A DNA stretch of 45,204 nucleotides from Candidatus Thorarchaeota archaeon (GTDB lineage Archaea; Asgardarchaeota; Thorarchaeia; Thorarchaeales; Thorarchaeaceae). The position numbers were made by a program, and so were the translations under genes. Where the stretch lies: positions 1-45,204 of the forward strand of contig JACAEL010000056.1 in the NCBI GenBank assembly GCA_013388835.1, given 5' to 3'. This document shows, piece by piece, positions 1-8,000 of the stretch. Under the pieces are notes generated by a model that saw only the letters and a program-made list of their open reading frames with translations, searched no databases and was not told the DNA's origin. Numbering within the stretch: the first letter of the stretch is position 1; every line of letters starts with the position of its first letter.

Positions 1-178
1 AGACTGTTGGAGGGAGGGGGTCCGGTGGGGGAGGGAGGGGACAGAGAACAGGACGTGCGAGCACTACACACGAACACGACGCACAGATACTCATTGATGC
101 AGCCTGCTCAGTGGGAGGGATGCCGATTCAAGTCGAGGAACCAAGCATCGACCTACTGACCGTTGCCAGACACGAGAT

Positions 179-2353
179 CTACCCTTTGAAAGGATGGTTG
201 CTCGTCGTCCCTGCGGACGGGATGAACAGTGCTTCCCTCATCCGCACCCCACTCGTGGTCAAGAACGACCTGCCAGTGAAGACAAGCTCAGGGTGCTCTC
301 TCACGACCATTATTCTCAGAGGACAGGAATACTCGGATCTCAGCATATGCAGAACCTCTGCTACCACTTCAGTCGACTCCTCTTCGACCTCGCTCGGAGG
401 TAGAGTAACAGTCTTCAACAGTCGTTTCCTGTTCCTCGCGTACTGGTAGAGTATCGGGGGCAGCATGAGAGCGAACAACAGGAGAAACAGCACTCCGAAA
501 GGAAAAAGGCCCGATACAAGCGACGAAGAGGCACCCATGAATCCGATCACTAGTAGGAGAAAAGGAAAGAATGCCCGCACCATGCTGTTCTCCAACTCCA
601 GATACTGCCGCTCGATGCTTGGGGAAGGCCGCAGTGTCGTCGCTCTCTGCAGCTTCCGGAGGAGGGCTCTCGACGCGGAGATTCCACCCCACGAAAGAAG
701 GGCGAACTGCCCGGGAGGCCTTGGGACTGGCACGAATGGGCCGAGGTTGCTGTGTCCAGATTCCACTGCATCCAGATACGACAGAGCAAGAGAGAGCCGG
801 CTCCGCCATACTCCCCGGAACATCGCCCGCCTAACCAACGAGTACGACCACCACGCACCGGCTATGACGAATGATACCACTCCAAGGACAGACAGCAAGA
901 GGAACACATCAAGAACATTCTGATGGTGGAGCGCAGACAGGACCATCGCCGGAAAACTGAGCCCGAGAATTACCACCAACGCGGCATACAGGAACCGCTC
1001 GGGGCGCACACTCTCCTCGTAGACCTCGTCCTCTCCTTTAGCAACGCGGGTCAGGAAGAAGCGCAATGAGTGGGGCTGCCGCTCGATGGAGTCCGGAGAG
1101 AGCAGTGTAGGTGCCCACGAGTCTTCAAGAACCCCCTCGGTTGCATCCGCTGGGGAGACGGGTGAAACAGGTTCCCTCTCAGTCAGGACTGACACGTCTG
1201 TTTCAAATCCCTCCAGCGGAGCCAAGAGCAGGAGCGTGGCGGTTGTCGCATCCATACGTTGTCCACTAAACAGGGGGTCGAATGGCGCGAGGAGCACTGC
1301 GACCAAGAGTAGTCCTGACAGGAGAGTGAGGCTCCACTGGCTCGCGTATGACAGGGGGGCAGAGGAGATGAGGAGGCACGACACAGCGAGCAGGAGTCCC
1401 GAGATGAGGAATAGAACCCGATTCACCAATACCCGTCTGCGGAACTGCCCCTCTTTCATCCTCCAGTCACCATCAGGCAGGAGCTGCCTCATCTCGGATG
1501 GAGAAGCACGGAGTCGTCTGCTGTCGGACGATAATCCTGTCCGCGACCTCGCCTCCGTGGCCCTGATAAACTCGCCAATCGGTCCGCTCGCGCCCAGGAA
1601 CCCCTCGAGGGTCTTTTCAGCCAGCGCATCACTCCCTGATGTGCTCCTAGACCTGAGCGTGTGAATGACCTCGATGACGTAGATGGAGGCAACCTGCCAG
1701 AGGAACTCGGACTTGGTCTGATCTGAGGGCTCCTCCACTCGGAATACCCTCTGCATAAACTGCCCCTGACACCCGGACCAGAAGAGCACAGGGAAGAGAA
1801 TGAAGCCATCTGAAGAGTCCAGCATGGTACCGAGTGCAGAGGCCGAAACGCCGAACTGCAGGGTGAGAAGAGAGGGGATGCACATAAGGGAGGCCAAGAC
1901 CATCAAGGTGGACACGTTATAGTAGCCATAAGCAACAGCGAGTAGAACGCCGGCCACAATACCGACGAGCAGACACATGACGCCATGGAGTACGTACTTG
2001 AAGAAGAAGAACCAGTAACCAGCAACCACCTCGTTCGCCAAGAAGACGAGCAGGACACTCCCAAACATGCAGAGGTAGGGGACGACCACGGCGAGCTGGA
2101 TGCACCTTACGACCTGCTTGCGAGTTATGGGCAGGGGTATTGGATTGGGCTTCATCCGGCGATGTCTGAGGACCAGCAGAATGACGAAGGTGAGTGCTGC
2201 TGGGATGAGCACTAGGAGCGGGAACAACCCCACGATAAGAGGATGTGTATCAGTGGACTGGATGGCAGAATCCCCCTGTTGCTGAGTGTAGGCGTGGTCC
2301 ATGACAGATAAATGTTTTTCAGAGTCCAAGGGTTGACGTTCAGGCACCGTCAA
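179..2353 (-). CDS. Large multi-spanning membrane protein, unknown function
   Basis: I do not recognise the family. The 724-residue frame begins with TTG at 2353; an ATG at 2302 (residue 18, MDHAYTQ) is an equally good start. Hydrophobic segments lie at about residues 40-62, 87-110, 118-145 and 150-180, a pair near 312-355, another pair near 455-505 and a last pair near 595-640. Between them are long hydrophilic stretches (about 215-300 and 375-450), and the C-terminal 70 residues are soluble. The repeated arrangement of membrane pair plus soluble loop loosely recalls duplicated membrane scaffold proteins, but no diagnostic motif is visible. It is followed on the same strand by nothing in the window and is preceded by the unrelated-looking 2398-3132 gene, 44 bp upstream, so the two may be cotranscribed. 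That it is coding is likely because the frame is long and its hydrophobic pattern coherent. Confidence 0.75.
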   Translation of the reverse strand: MTVPERQPLDSEKHLSVMDHAYTQQQGDSAIQSTDTHPLIVGLFPLLVLIPAALTFVILLVLRHRRMKPNPIPLPITRKQVVRCIQLAVVVPYLCMFGSVLLVFLANEVVAGYWFFFFKYVLHGVMCLLVGIVAGVLLAVAYGYYNVSTLMVLASLMCIPSLLTLQFGVSASALGTMLDSSDGFILFPVLFWSGCQGQFMQRVFRVEEPSDQTKSEFLWQVASIYVIEVIHTLRSRSTSGSDALAEKTLEGFLGASGPIGEFIRATEARSRTGLSSDSRRLRASPSEMRQLLPDGDWRMKEGQFRRRVLVNRVLFLISGLLLAVSCLLISSAPLSYASQWSLTLLSGLLLVAVLLAPFDPLFSGQRMDATTATLLLLAPLEGFETDVSVLTEREPVSPVSPADATEGVLEDSWAPTLLSPDSIERQPHSLRFFLTRVAKGEDEVYEESVRPERFLYAALVVILGLSFPAMVLSALHHQNVLDVFLLLSVLGVVSFVIAGAWWSYSLVRRAMFRGVWRSRLSLALSYLDAVESGHSNLGPFVPVPRPPGQFALLSWGGISASRALLRKLQRATTLRPSPSIERQYLELENSMVRAFFPFLLLVIGFMGASSSLVSGLFPFGVLFLLLFALMLPPILYQYARNRKRLLKTVTLPPSEVEEESTEVVAEVLHMLRSEYSCPLRIMVVREHPELVFTGRSFLTTSGVRMREALFIPSAGTTSNHPFKG

Positions 2354-2397
2354 TCGGACAGGTATCGCCGCTTGAGGTCAGCTGCACCTGCGGCTTA

Positions 2398-3132
2398 TTA
2401 TGGCAGGTCCACCAGTGGCTTCAAGGTGAGATTGGGCTTCCTGCATAGGTAGGTCATATTCATAGAGGGGTCGTCGATACTGTGCCCTATCACCTTGTCA
2501 TCGTAGTCCCTGATCTTGCGGCATATGTCGAGCACATCGGCCGCTGTAAGGCACAGGGTCTCTGACAAGAGCCTGAGGTCGGTCCGTGGTCTGCCTCTTA
2601 CGATGTCGGTCACCAGCTGTTCCCATCGCTTCTTGAACGACAGTCGAAGGCTGGACAATGCCACGAAGTCAAGCAGCCACCTGTTGGCAGGCTGTCCAAT
2701 CGGGGTTGGTCTTCCGTCCCGTGCCCCATTCACAGTCGGCACGTTCAACTGGCGCGAAGAGGCGACCCGGTCCACAAACGTAGAGGTGTCAGTCCTCTTC
2801 GAATACCAGTCCGCATTTATCACCTTCCGAATCCTGCTGTCGTATCCCGGGTAGCCCTCGTCCTTCCAGAACGGCACGGAGAACTCTGGACTGGTCGCCC
2901 AACGACCCCACTTGATATACTTCGACTCGTCAAGCTTCAACATCCTCTCCCGAGCCAACTCCGCATCGGGGGCCAGTGGTCCGTCCTGCAGTCCAGCCAA
3001 CAACACTTCTGCCAGGTTCTCCGCTCCTGCCACCAAGTCTTCCTCTGCCCTCTTGACAAGACTCTCTGCATACCTCAGTGATTCTACGTAGTCCATCAAA
3101 ACCACCATCATCTGTAACCCTGTAATGGGCAC
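2398..3132 (-). CDS. Hypothetical protein next to Dam-like methylase
   Basis: A 244-residue soluble protein with no family I can name. The upstream ATG codons at 3132, 3108 and 3096 are all possible; residue 13 (MDYVESL) looks the most natural start because the preceding residues are hydrophobic filler. The first 70 residues are predicted helical (RYAESLVKRAEEDL), and the middle is rich in W, R and D. It is divergent from the adenine methylase at 3463, with about 330 bp between the starts. Divergence from a methylase raises the possibility that it is a restriction or accessory protein, but no PD-(D/E)XK, HNH or GIY-YIG signature is evident, so this is only a positional guess. Confidence 0.6.
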   Translation of the reverse strand: MPITGLQMMVVLMDYVESLRYAESLVKRAEEDLVAGAENLAEVLLAGLQDGPLAPDAELARERMLKLDESKYIKWGRWATSPEFSVPFWKDEGYPGYDSRIRKVINADWYSKRTDTSTFVDRVASSRQLNVPTVNGARDGRPTPIGQPANRWLLDFVALSSLRLSFKKRWEQLVTDIVRGRPRTDLRLLSETLCLTAADVLDICRKIRDYDDKVIGHSIDDPSMNMTYLCRKPNLTLKPLVDLP

Positions 3133-3462
3133 GCAGAATCACATAAGACTACTGCTTGAGGGGCGCTATCAGCTCACAACGTAGCACCGGTCAGTCCACA
3201 GAACGCCAAGTGATAAGCACTGTGGGCAGCACCTGACAATTCCGTCAGCACCTTCCAGAGAGTAAATGATTTGCAGTACCTGCCCAAATACCGAGATGCT
3301 TGGACTCTTGCACAAGGATTCAGCCTCAACCGACAGAGTAATCGTACGGGTCCTTCGCAGTGCCATGCAGACACGGCTGGGTGAGGTGGAACTCGACAGG
3401 GGAGTGGTACCAAATCAACAGATTGACTTATGTTAGAGCCGCTAGTGTTTCATAAGAAGAAC
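3133..3462. other. Intergenic region between divergent genes
   Basis: About 330 bases between the divergent hypothetical gene and the methylase. It contains short frames that look like chance. I see no tRNA, strong hairpin or repeat. It must carry the two promoters, but no TATA-like box stands out clearly. Confidence 0.4.
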
Positions 3463-4323
3463 ATGGACGTATCTACCATGCCGCGACCCATTGTCAAGTG
3501 GGCCGGAGGAAAAGGTCAGCTGTTGCAGGATATAGACAGCGTCCTGCCACCCTCCTTCAGAGATTACTACGAGCCATTTGTTGGTGGAGGCGCCCTGTTC
3601 TTTCACCTGTACCGCAAGGGACTCATAAGGAAGGCAGTACTATCCGATGCAAACGCCGAGCTGATATCGCTTTACGTGACAGTGCGCGACAGGGTCGAGG
3701 ACATCGTCGATGAGCTTCAAAGCGGAAGATATGTCAATGACAGCCAGACCTACTACTCAATCCGCAAGATGGTACCATCGGACCCGGTCATCCGGGCGGC
3801 CAGACTCATATACCTCAATCGGACTTGTTTCAATGGCCTATATCGAGTGAACTCCAGAGGCCAATTCAACGTCCCCTTCGGCAGGTATGAGAACCCTATG
3901 ATTCTTGACGAGGCCAACCTCAGAGCAGCAAGCACTGCTTTCTCAGGAGTGGAGTTTCGCGTCGGGGACTTTGAAGAGGCCGTGAGAGATGCTGAAACAG
4001 GCGACTTTGTGTATATGGACCCGCCATATGTGCCCATAAGCGACACCGCTGCCTTCACGTCGTACACAAAGGACGGGTTTGGACCCGAAGAGCAAGAACG
4101 GCTCGCCCATGTCTTTTCGGAACTGGACGAGAGAGGATGCTACGTCCTTGAGAGCAATTCAGCGACAAGCGTGATTAGGAATCTCTACACCAGATTCACA
4201 GTGACAGAAGTCTATGCAGCGAGGGCAATCAGTTCAGACGGTTCTACGCGAGGAAGAATACCGGAGCTCCTCATTAGGAATTACGAACCGAAGTCCTTGC
4301 AACTTCGCTTGGACCAGTTCTAG
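3463..4323 (+). CDS. dam: Dam-like N6-adenine DNA methyltransferase (D12 class)
   Basis: It transfers a methyl group from S-adenosylmethionine to adenine in a short DNA site; this class (DpnM, MboI and Dam relatives) often recognises GATC. From the start at 3463 (286 residues), the N-terminal motif VKWAGGKGQL is at 11-20, the SAM-binding motif EPFVGGGALF at 37-46, and the catalytic DPPY lies near residue 185. The D12-specific block NRTCFNGLYRVNSRGQFNVP lies between them. Upstream ATG 3430 adds eleven residues with no conserved content; ATG 3478 is also possible. The gene opens a run of restriction-modification genes and stands alone on this strand. The family assignment is firm. GATC specificity is an inference from the family. 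Confidence 0.93.
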   Translation: MDVSTMPRPIVKWAGGKGQLLQDIDSVLPPSFRDYYEPFVGGGALFFHLYRKGLIRKAVLSDANAELISLYVTVRDRVEDIVDELQSGRYVNDSQTYYSIRKMVPSDPVIRAARLIYLNRTCFNGLYRVNSRGQFNVPFGRYENPMILDEANLRAASTAFSGVEFRVGDFEEAVRDAETGDFVYMDPPYVPISDTAAFTSYTKDGFGPEEQERLAHVFSELDERGCYVLESNSATSVIRNLYTRFTVTEVYAARAISSDGSTRGRIPELLIRNYEPKSLQLRLDQF

Positions 4324-5088
4324 ACATGCCGGCAGAACCAGAGGTACTCGTGAGCGGCTTTCGGGACGTTTCTATCTTTCCACGTAGTGGTCTGCTGTGG
4401 CCTATATGGACAACCAGCCACATTCTCGAATACTGAACTGCTTGCTGGCCATGAACGAATTGTAGTGAAGCTGCGGCGCCGGGTCATTCTGTGTGTTCTG
4501 TCCGTAGGCCCCGAATGGTCTACCTTAGCAATGGTGCCCCAACAACGTAAAAGCAGCGTGGTAATTGCTACTTCCGTCGAGTCATGCCCAATACCCTGCT
4601 TGCACAAACAAGCGGCTTCAAAGTGAGTGTTCATACTGTCCTGAACACTAATCGGAGTCTGTCATGGTGGTCACTCCAGTGTTGCGAACTCGGTACCGCT
4701 CATCTACACGTGGCTAGATCGAACGACCCGGTGGCAACAGCCTCAAGACTCGATGTACTGCTGCCTGTCCACCTGCGTTGTTCTCCTGCACGCGATTTCC
4801 ATCTCGAACCCAAGCGGTTTGCTGCATAGCTTGACCGGCAGCAATACAGCAATTCTGTCCCTGCCGCCACGAGGCTTCCTTCGTCCTTTCGAAAGGGAGG
4901 TTGGCATTCCTCAGTGCCTTCGCAGAACTTATGAATCCACGTCAATCCATTGTGATCTCGGCTCATGTGGCACTCTTGAGTGGTGTTCACGGGTAAGAGA
5001 ACATGATACTGCAGGACTCGGTCACAGTTCTGGGCCAGTAAGACAAGGACATAAGTGCCAAGAGCCTTGGTCAGTTCCTTGTGAGATT
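4324..5088. other. Gap without convincing gene
   Basis: About 765 bases separate the methylase from the endonuclease. Open frames run through it, including an in-frame extension of the endonuclease back to 4753. Their translations are rich in Cys, Ser and His and show no domain, so I read them as non-coding. No tRNA, repeat or strong hairpin was seen. Confidence 0.45.
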
Positions 5089-6180
5089 ATGCCCAACTCT
5101 GGAGTATTCGTCACACTCTATGACACTGATACTTTGTCACTCTATCTTAGCAGGGGTGTATACGGAACTCTCATGCATCCCGCTGAAGATCTCAGGCGTA
5201 GCATGCATTTCCATACACTGGGCGATTACGCCTGCACGAGAGGGGAAACTCATGTGTTCTTCTTCCTCAAACGGTACATTGTCTATGGAGGACAGGTAGT
5301 CGGTCCGAAGAATCAAGGAGCATTCTTTCTTAACGGAACAACCAGCCCGATGGGCGAAAAGCAACGCGCACCACTTGTCTGGGATGAGTCAAAAAGGACA
5401 CCGCGGTACAGTCCATGTGCTGAACCGGGAGTATTCCAAGTGGGCGATAAGGGAAGATACAGCCAACCATATCTGATTCTATTCGAGGACTCAAGCGGCC
5501 TGAAGGGGAGGGCGATAGCGTCAGACCAGCTGTACTTCAGACTGGGAAGGTACCCATATCCTCTGCCGACAAACTCAATTCAGGACATGAGCTTCTGTAC
5601 GATGACACCGGGAGAGGTGTCTGTTGCCCTAGAACTGCTGAAGAGGGACTGCAAGAAACAGTATCCAGTTGAGTCGAAGGAATCTGTTGAGCTGGATGGG
5701 CACCCCATGCCGTTCAAACCTGATTATGGTATCGGAAGTGTGTGTGAGGCGTACAGAAAGTCGGAGCTACTCAATGAGGCACATCTTGAAGCAAGCGTGT
5801 TATCGAATCCGGAGCTGCTACCCAAATCCATGAGACCAGGGACGGCAACGGTATGCCGACAGGTGCCCATATCACCCTTCAAGCCCTACCAGATGGACAG
5901 GGCTGACATCTGCTACTATTCAGACCCATTGATCAGAGATGGAACACTCCCATCGAAGGTGATAGAGCTCAAGAACAAACCTGCAGGTACTCGTGAGATC
6001 GAACAAGTCACACGTTACTTTGACTGGCTGCAGCTTGTTGGCGAGAATGCTGTGAAAGACACCGAGCTGATTCTCTACGCACCTTCATTCCGAAGGACAG
6101 CAAGACTCGGGCAGGAATACAGGGACAACATCCATTTGGTATCGTTTGACTCCAGTAGCCATGAACAAGAACAGCTCTGA
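5089..6180 (+). CDS. Probable restriction endonuclease, PD-(D/E)XK type
   Basis: The frame is open from 4753, but only the part after ATG 5089 (363 residues) looks like protein. The N-terminal half contains GDYACTRGETHVFFFLKRYI (46-64), followed by GRYSQPYLILFED (122-134). This resembles small PUA/EVE- or DCD-like beta folds that read modified bases or RNA; that resemblance is tentative. The C-terminal half has LNEAHLEASVLSNPELL (228-244), like the E..LE..I..NP helix of NucS/DUF91 nucleases. It continues with RADICYY (271-277) and VIELKN (291-296), giving a plausible E229 or E234, D273, E293, K295 active site. The gene is convergent with the methylase at 6224, 43 bp away, a common restriction-modification arrangement. 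The nuclease call rests on motif reading, not on a known family hit. Confidence 0.7.
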   Translation: MPNSGVFVTLYDTDTLSLYLSRGVYGTLMHPAEDLRRSMHFHTLGDYACTRGETHVFFFLKRYIVYGGQVVGPKNQGAFFLNGTTSPMGEKQRAPLVWDESKRTPRYSPCAEPGVFQVGDKGRYSQPYLILFEDSSGLKGRAIASDQLYFRLGRYPYPLPTNSIQDMSFCTMTPGEVSVALELLKRDCKKQYPVESKESVELDGHPMPFKPDYGIGSVCEAYRKSELLNEAHLEASVLSNPELLPKSMRPGTATVCRQVPISPFKPYQMDRADICYYSDPLIRDGTLPSKVIELKNKPAGTREIEQVTRYFDWLQLVGENAVKDTELILYAPSFRRTARLGQEYRDNIHLVSFDSSSHEQEQL

Positions 6181-6223
6181 TTATGAGATCCAGTATAGCT
6201 GACATGCTGCAAGATCCCGAAAC

Positions 6224-7735
6224 TCACTTGGGCATATCCTTCTGGAAGACCAAGAGATACTCGTGTGCAATGGCCAACTCTTCAGGTCTTGTAGACGACA
6301 GGTCGGGATCGCTACAAACCACAACAATCAGCTCTCGTATTCTGAACGTGGGACCCAGAAGCTGCCAGACCTCCAAAGCAGGGCACACGGTCAAGTCGCC
6401 GACTCGATAATCTGATGCCCGAATTACAACGTGGCCGAATTGCCGAACGCAGTTCTCAATACGCCTGAGAAGCTCCACGACGTATGCATCAACTTGATGC
6501 CTCACGGGAAGTCGAATGTACACCATGTCGAACTGCTCCGGATCGGCTGCATCCGCACCATGACAGGATGTGTCATAACACGAGTGTGCAGCGTCTATTG
6601 CCAGTGTGTGGAGCCCACCATATCTGGCGACGATGTTTCCAAGCAACAGGCGTTCGTAGTTGGCTGAATCGAACACCCACGTTGTCTTGCACTCTAGTGC
6701 GGCCGGGTGCTCCAGCTCATCTAGGGAGAGTCGTCTGCAGGTGCATTCAGCTGTTTCCGTAGACATCATTGGCGTTGTCTTGTCATCAGGTTTGAGGAAG
6801 ATGGGGAGGTACTCCTGGGCGAGGAGAAGAAAGTTGTACCTCACACTGGATGAATACCAATACCCTGTTGTTCTGCAGTTGTGTTGACGCTTGATTATTA
6901 GGTCCCTCAGAACAAAGCCCTGTTCAAGGAACCTTTGGATAGTCATGAAGCCTAGAGGCACAACTCGCTTGTTCTTTCTCATGTCACCAATTAGAATGGC
7001 ACAGTGTTTTCCGGGCTTCAGAACACGAAAACACTCCTTGGCAACGCATTCCATGTCGACTAGGAAAGAGTCCAAAGGATGGAAGGATATGTCTCCCTCG
7101 ATACCATCACTATAATGGACAATGTCGGAATAGGGAGGATGGGTACACACAAGGTCGACAGAAGAGTCAGCAATTCCGGTCAGTTCTCTTGCGTCACCCA
7201 CCTGTACAACTGGCTCATAGATCCGCAGTGAATCATGACCCAAAGCCATTTGGGGAGGTACACTGAAACTCAGGTTGCGTAAGGTGGTTTCCACAGCAGC
7301 GGGCACGATGTCCCGAGCTATACACCGTCGTCCCAGCAATTTGGCTTCGACGGGTGTTGTGCCTCCTCCACAGAACGGGTCCAGAACTAGGTCGCCCGGA
7401 TTGCTGTATCGAAGTAACAGATTGCGAGGTATGAAGGGGGACCAGTTACCTCTGTAGTCGCCTGAGTGTGTTGCCCAACCACCTCGACTCTTGAAACTCC
7501 ACACAGTCGTCCGCTCGGGAGTGAAATCTCTTGGCTCAAGTTCGAAGTTCCGCCGTACACTGGAGAAGAGATTTCGATTCGTACCTGTCTTTCTGACCAC
7601 TGCTCGTTCGATGTCTCTAAGAGTAACAGAATACCGCTTCATGATTGATTCGTCCGAATCACCATTCGCCTTAGCGGCGAACAGTGCATCGAGTTCCTCT
7701 TCGTCAACCACAGAACTGACCTCTCGACAATGCAA
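6224..7735 (-). CDS. DNA methyltransferase with duplicated, degenerate second half
   Basis: A site-specific DNA methylase of the N4-cytosine/N6-adenine type, 503 residues, starting at ATG 7735. A short helical N-terminus (11-60) precedes motif I, LVLDPFCGGGTT (117-127), and motif IV, CTHPPYSD (197-204). The latter replaces the usual SPPY or NPPY with HPPY. The catalytic half ends with NFLLLAQEYLPIFLKP near 301-316. Residues 400-500 then repeat the same topology without the catalytic residues: DMVYIRLPV (403-411) takes the place of DLVCTHPPY, and AHEYLLVFQKD (490-500) echoes the first ending. The gene is convergent with the putative endonuclease and is probably its protecting methylase. The order of motif I before motif IV is clear. 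Which base is methylated cannot be told. Confidence 0.88.
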   Translation of the reverse strand: MHCREVSSVVDEEELDALFAAKANGDSDESIMKRYSVTLRDIERAVVRKTGTNRNLFSSVRRNFELEPRDFTPERTTVWSFKSRGGWATHSGDYRGNWSPFIPRNLLLRYSNPGDLVLDPFCGGGTTPVEAKLLGRRCIARDIVPAAVETTLRNLSFSVPPQMALGHDSLRIYEPVVQVGDARELTGIADSSVDLVCTHPPYSDIVHYSDGIEGDISFHPLDSFLVDMECVAKECFRVLKPGKHCAILIGDMRKNKRVVPLGFMTIQRFLEQGFVLRDLIIKRQHNCRTTGYWYSSSVRYNFLLLAQEYLPIFLKPDDKTTPMMSTETAECTCRRLSLDELEHPAALECKTTWVFDSANYERLLLGNIVARYGGLHTLAIDAAHSCYDTSCHGADAADPEQFDMVYIRLPVRHQVDAYVVELLRRIENCVRQFGHVVIRASDYRVGDLTVCPALEVWQLLGPTFRIRELIVVVCSDPDLSSTRPEELAIAHEYLLVFQKDMPK

Positions 7736-7758
7736 TGCGTGGACTCGATGGTTGTTGA

Positions 7759-7943
7759 CCGTTCATTCCTGATTCGACAGGTTGGACACAGGAGTTTTGT
7801 CGCTCCCAATTAACGGCACTTGGTCACTCCTCATGGTCTGATGGGGTGTCTAACTGACCTCAGTTTCTCAGTCTCCGCAAGGGGTATATAAGCACCACTT
7901 GGTCTCTGAGGTTGTCCAACTCATGGGCAGCTGTTGGAAACCA
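7759..7943 (+). repeat. Dispersed intergenic repeat, copy A (diverged)
   Basis: A diverged copy (roughly 70 percent by eye) of the 192-bp repeat at 22152 and 23118. Shared landmarks in order are CCGTTCATT at 7759, GTTGGACACAGGAG at 7781, the hairpin GGAGT/GCTCC at 7791-7806, GGTCACTCCTC near 7821, GACCTCAG, GGTATATA...GCACCAC near 7882, and TGTCCAAC...GGGCAGCTG near 7913-7932. GTTGGACA (7781-7788) is fully complementary to TGTCCAAC (7913-7920), so the copy can still close a long stem. It occupies the gap upstream of the 7735 methylase. A one-base deletion breaks the antisense reading frame seen in copies B and C. Confidence 0.8.
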
Positions 7944-8000
7944 CACAAGCCAGACACATGGAAGGGCGGCCTACTGGGAAGAACGACTGGTCGTCCGTAC

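Noticed and set aside
4753-5088. In-frame N-terminal extension of the putative endonuclease
   Set aside because: The translation is rich in Cys, Ser and His with no domain pattern; protein-like sequence begins only at ATG 5089.
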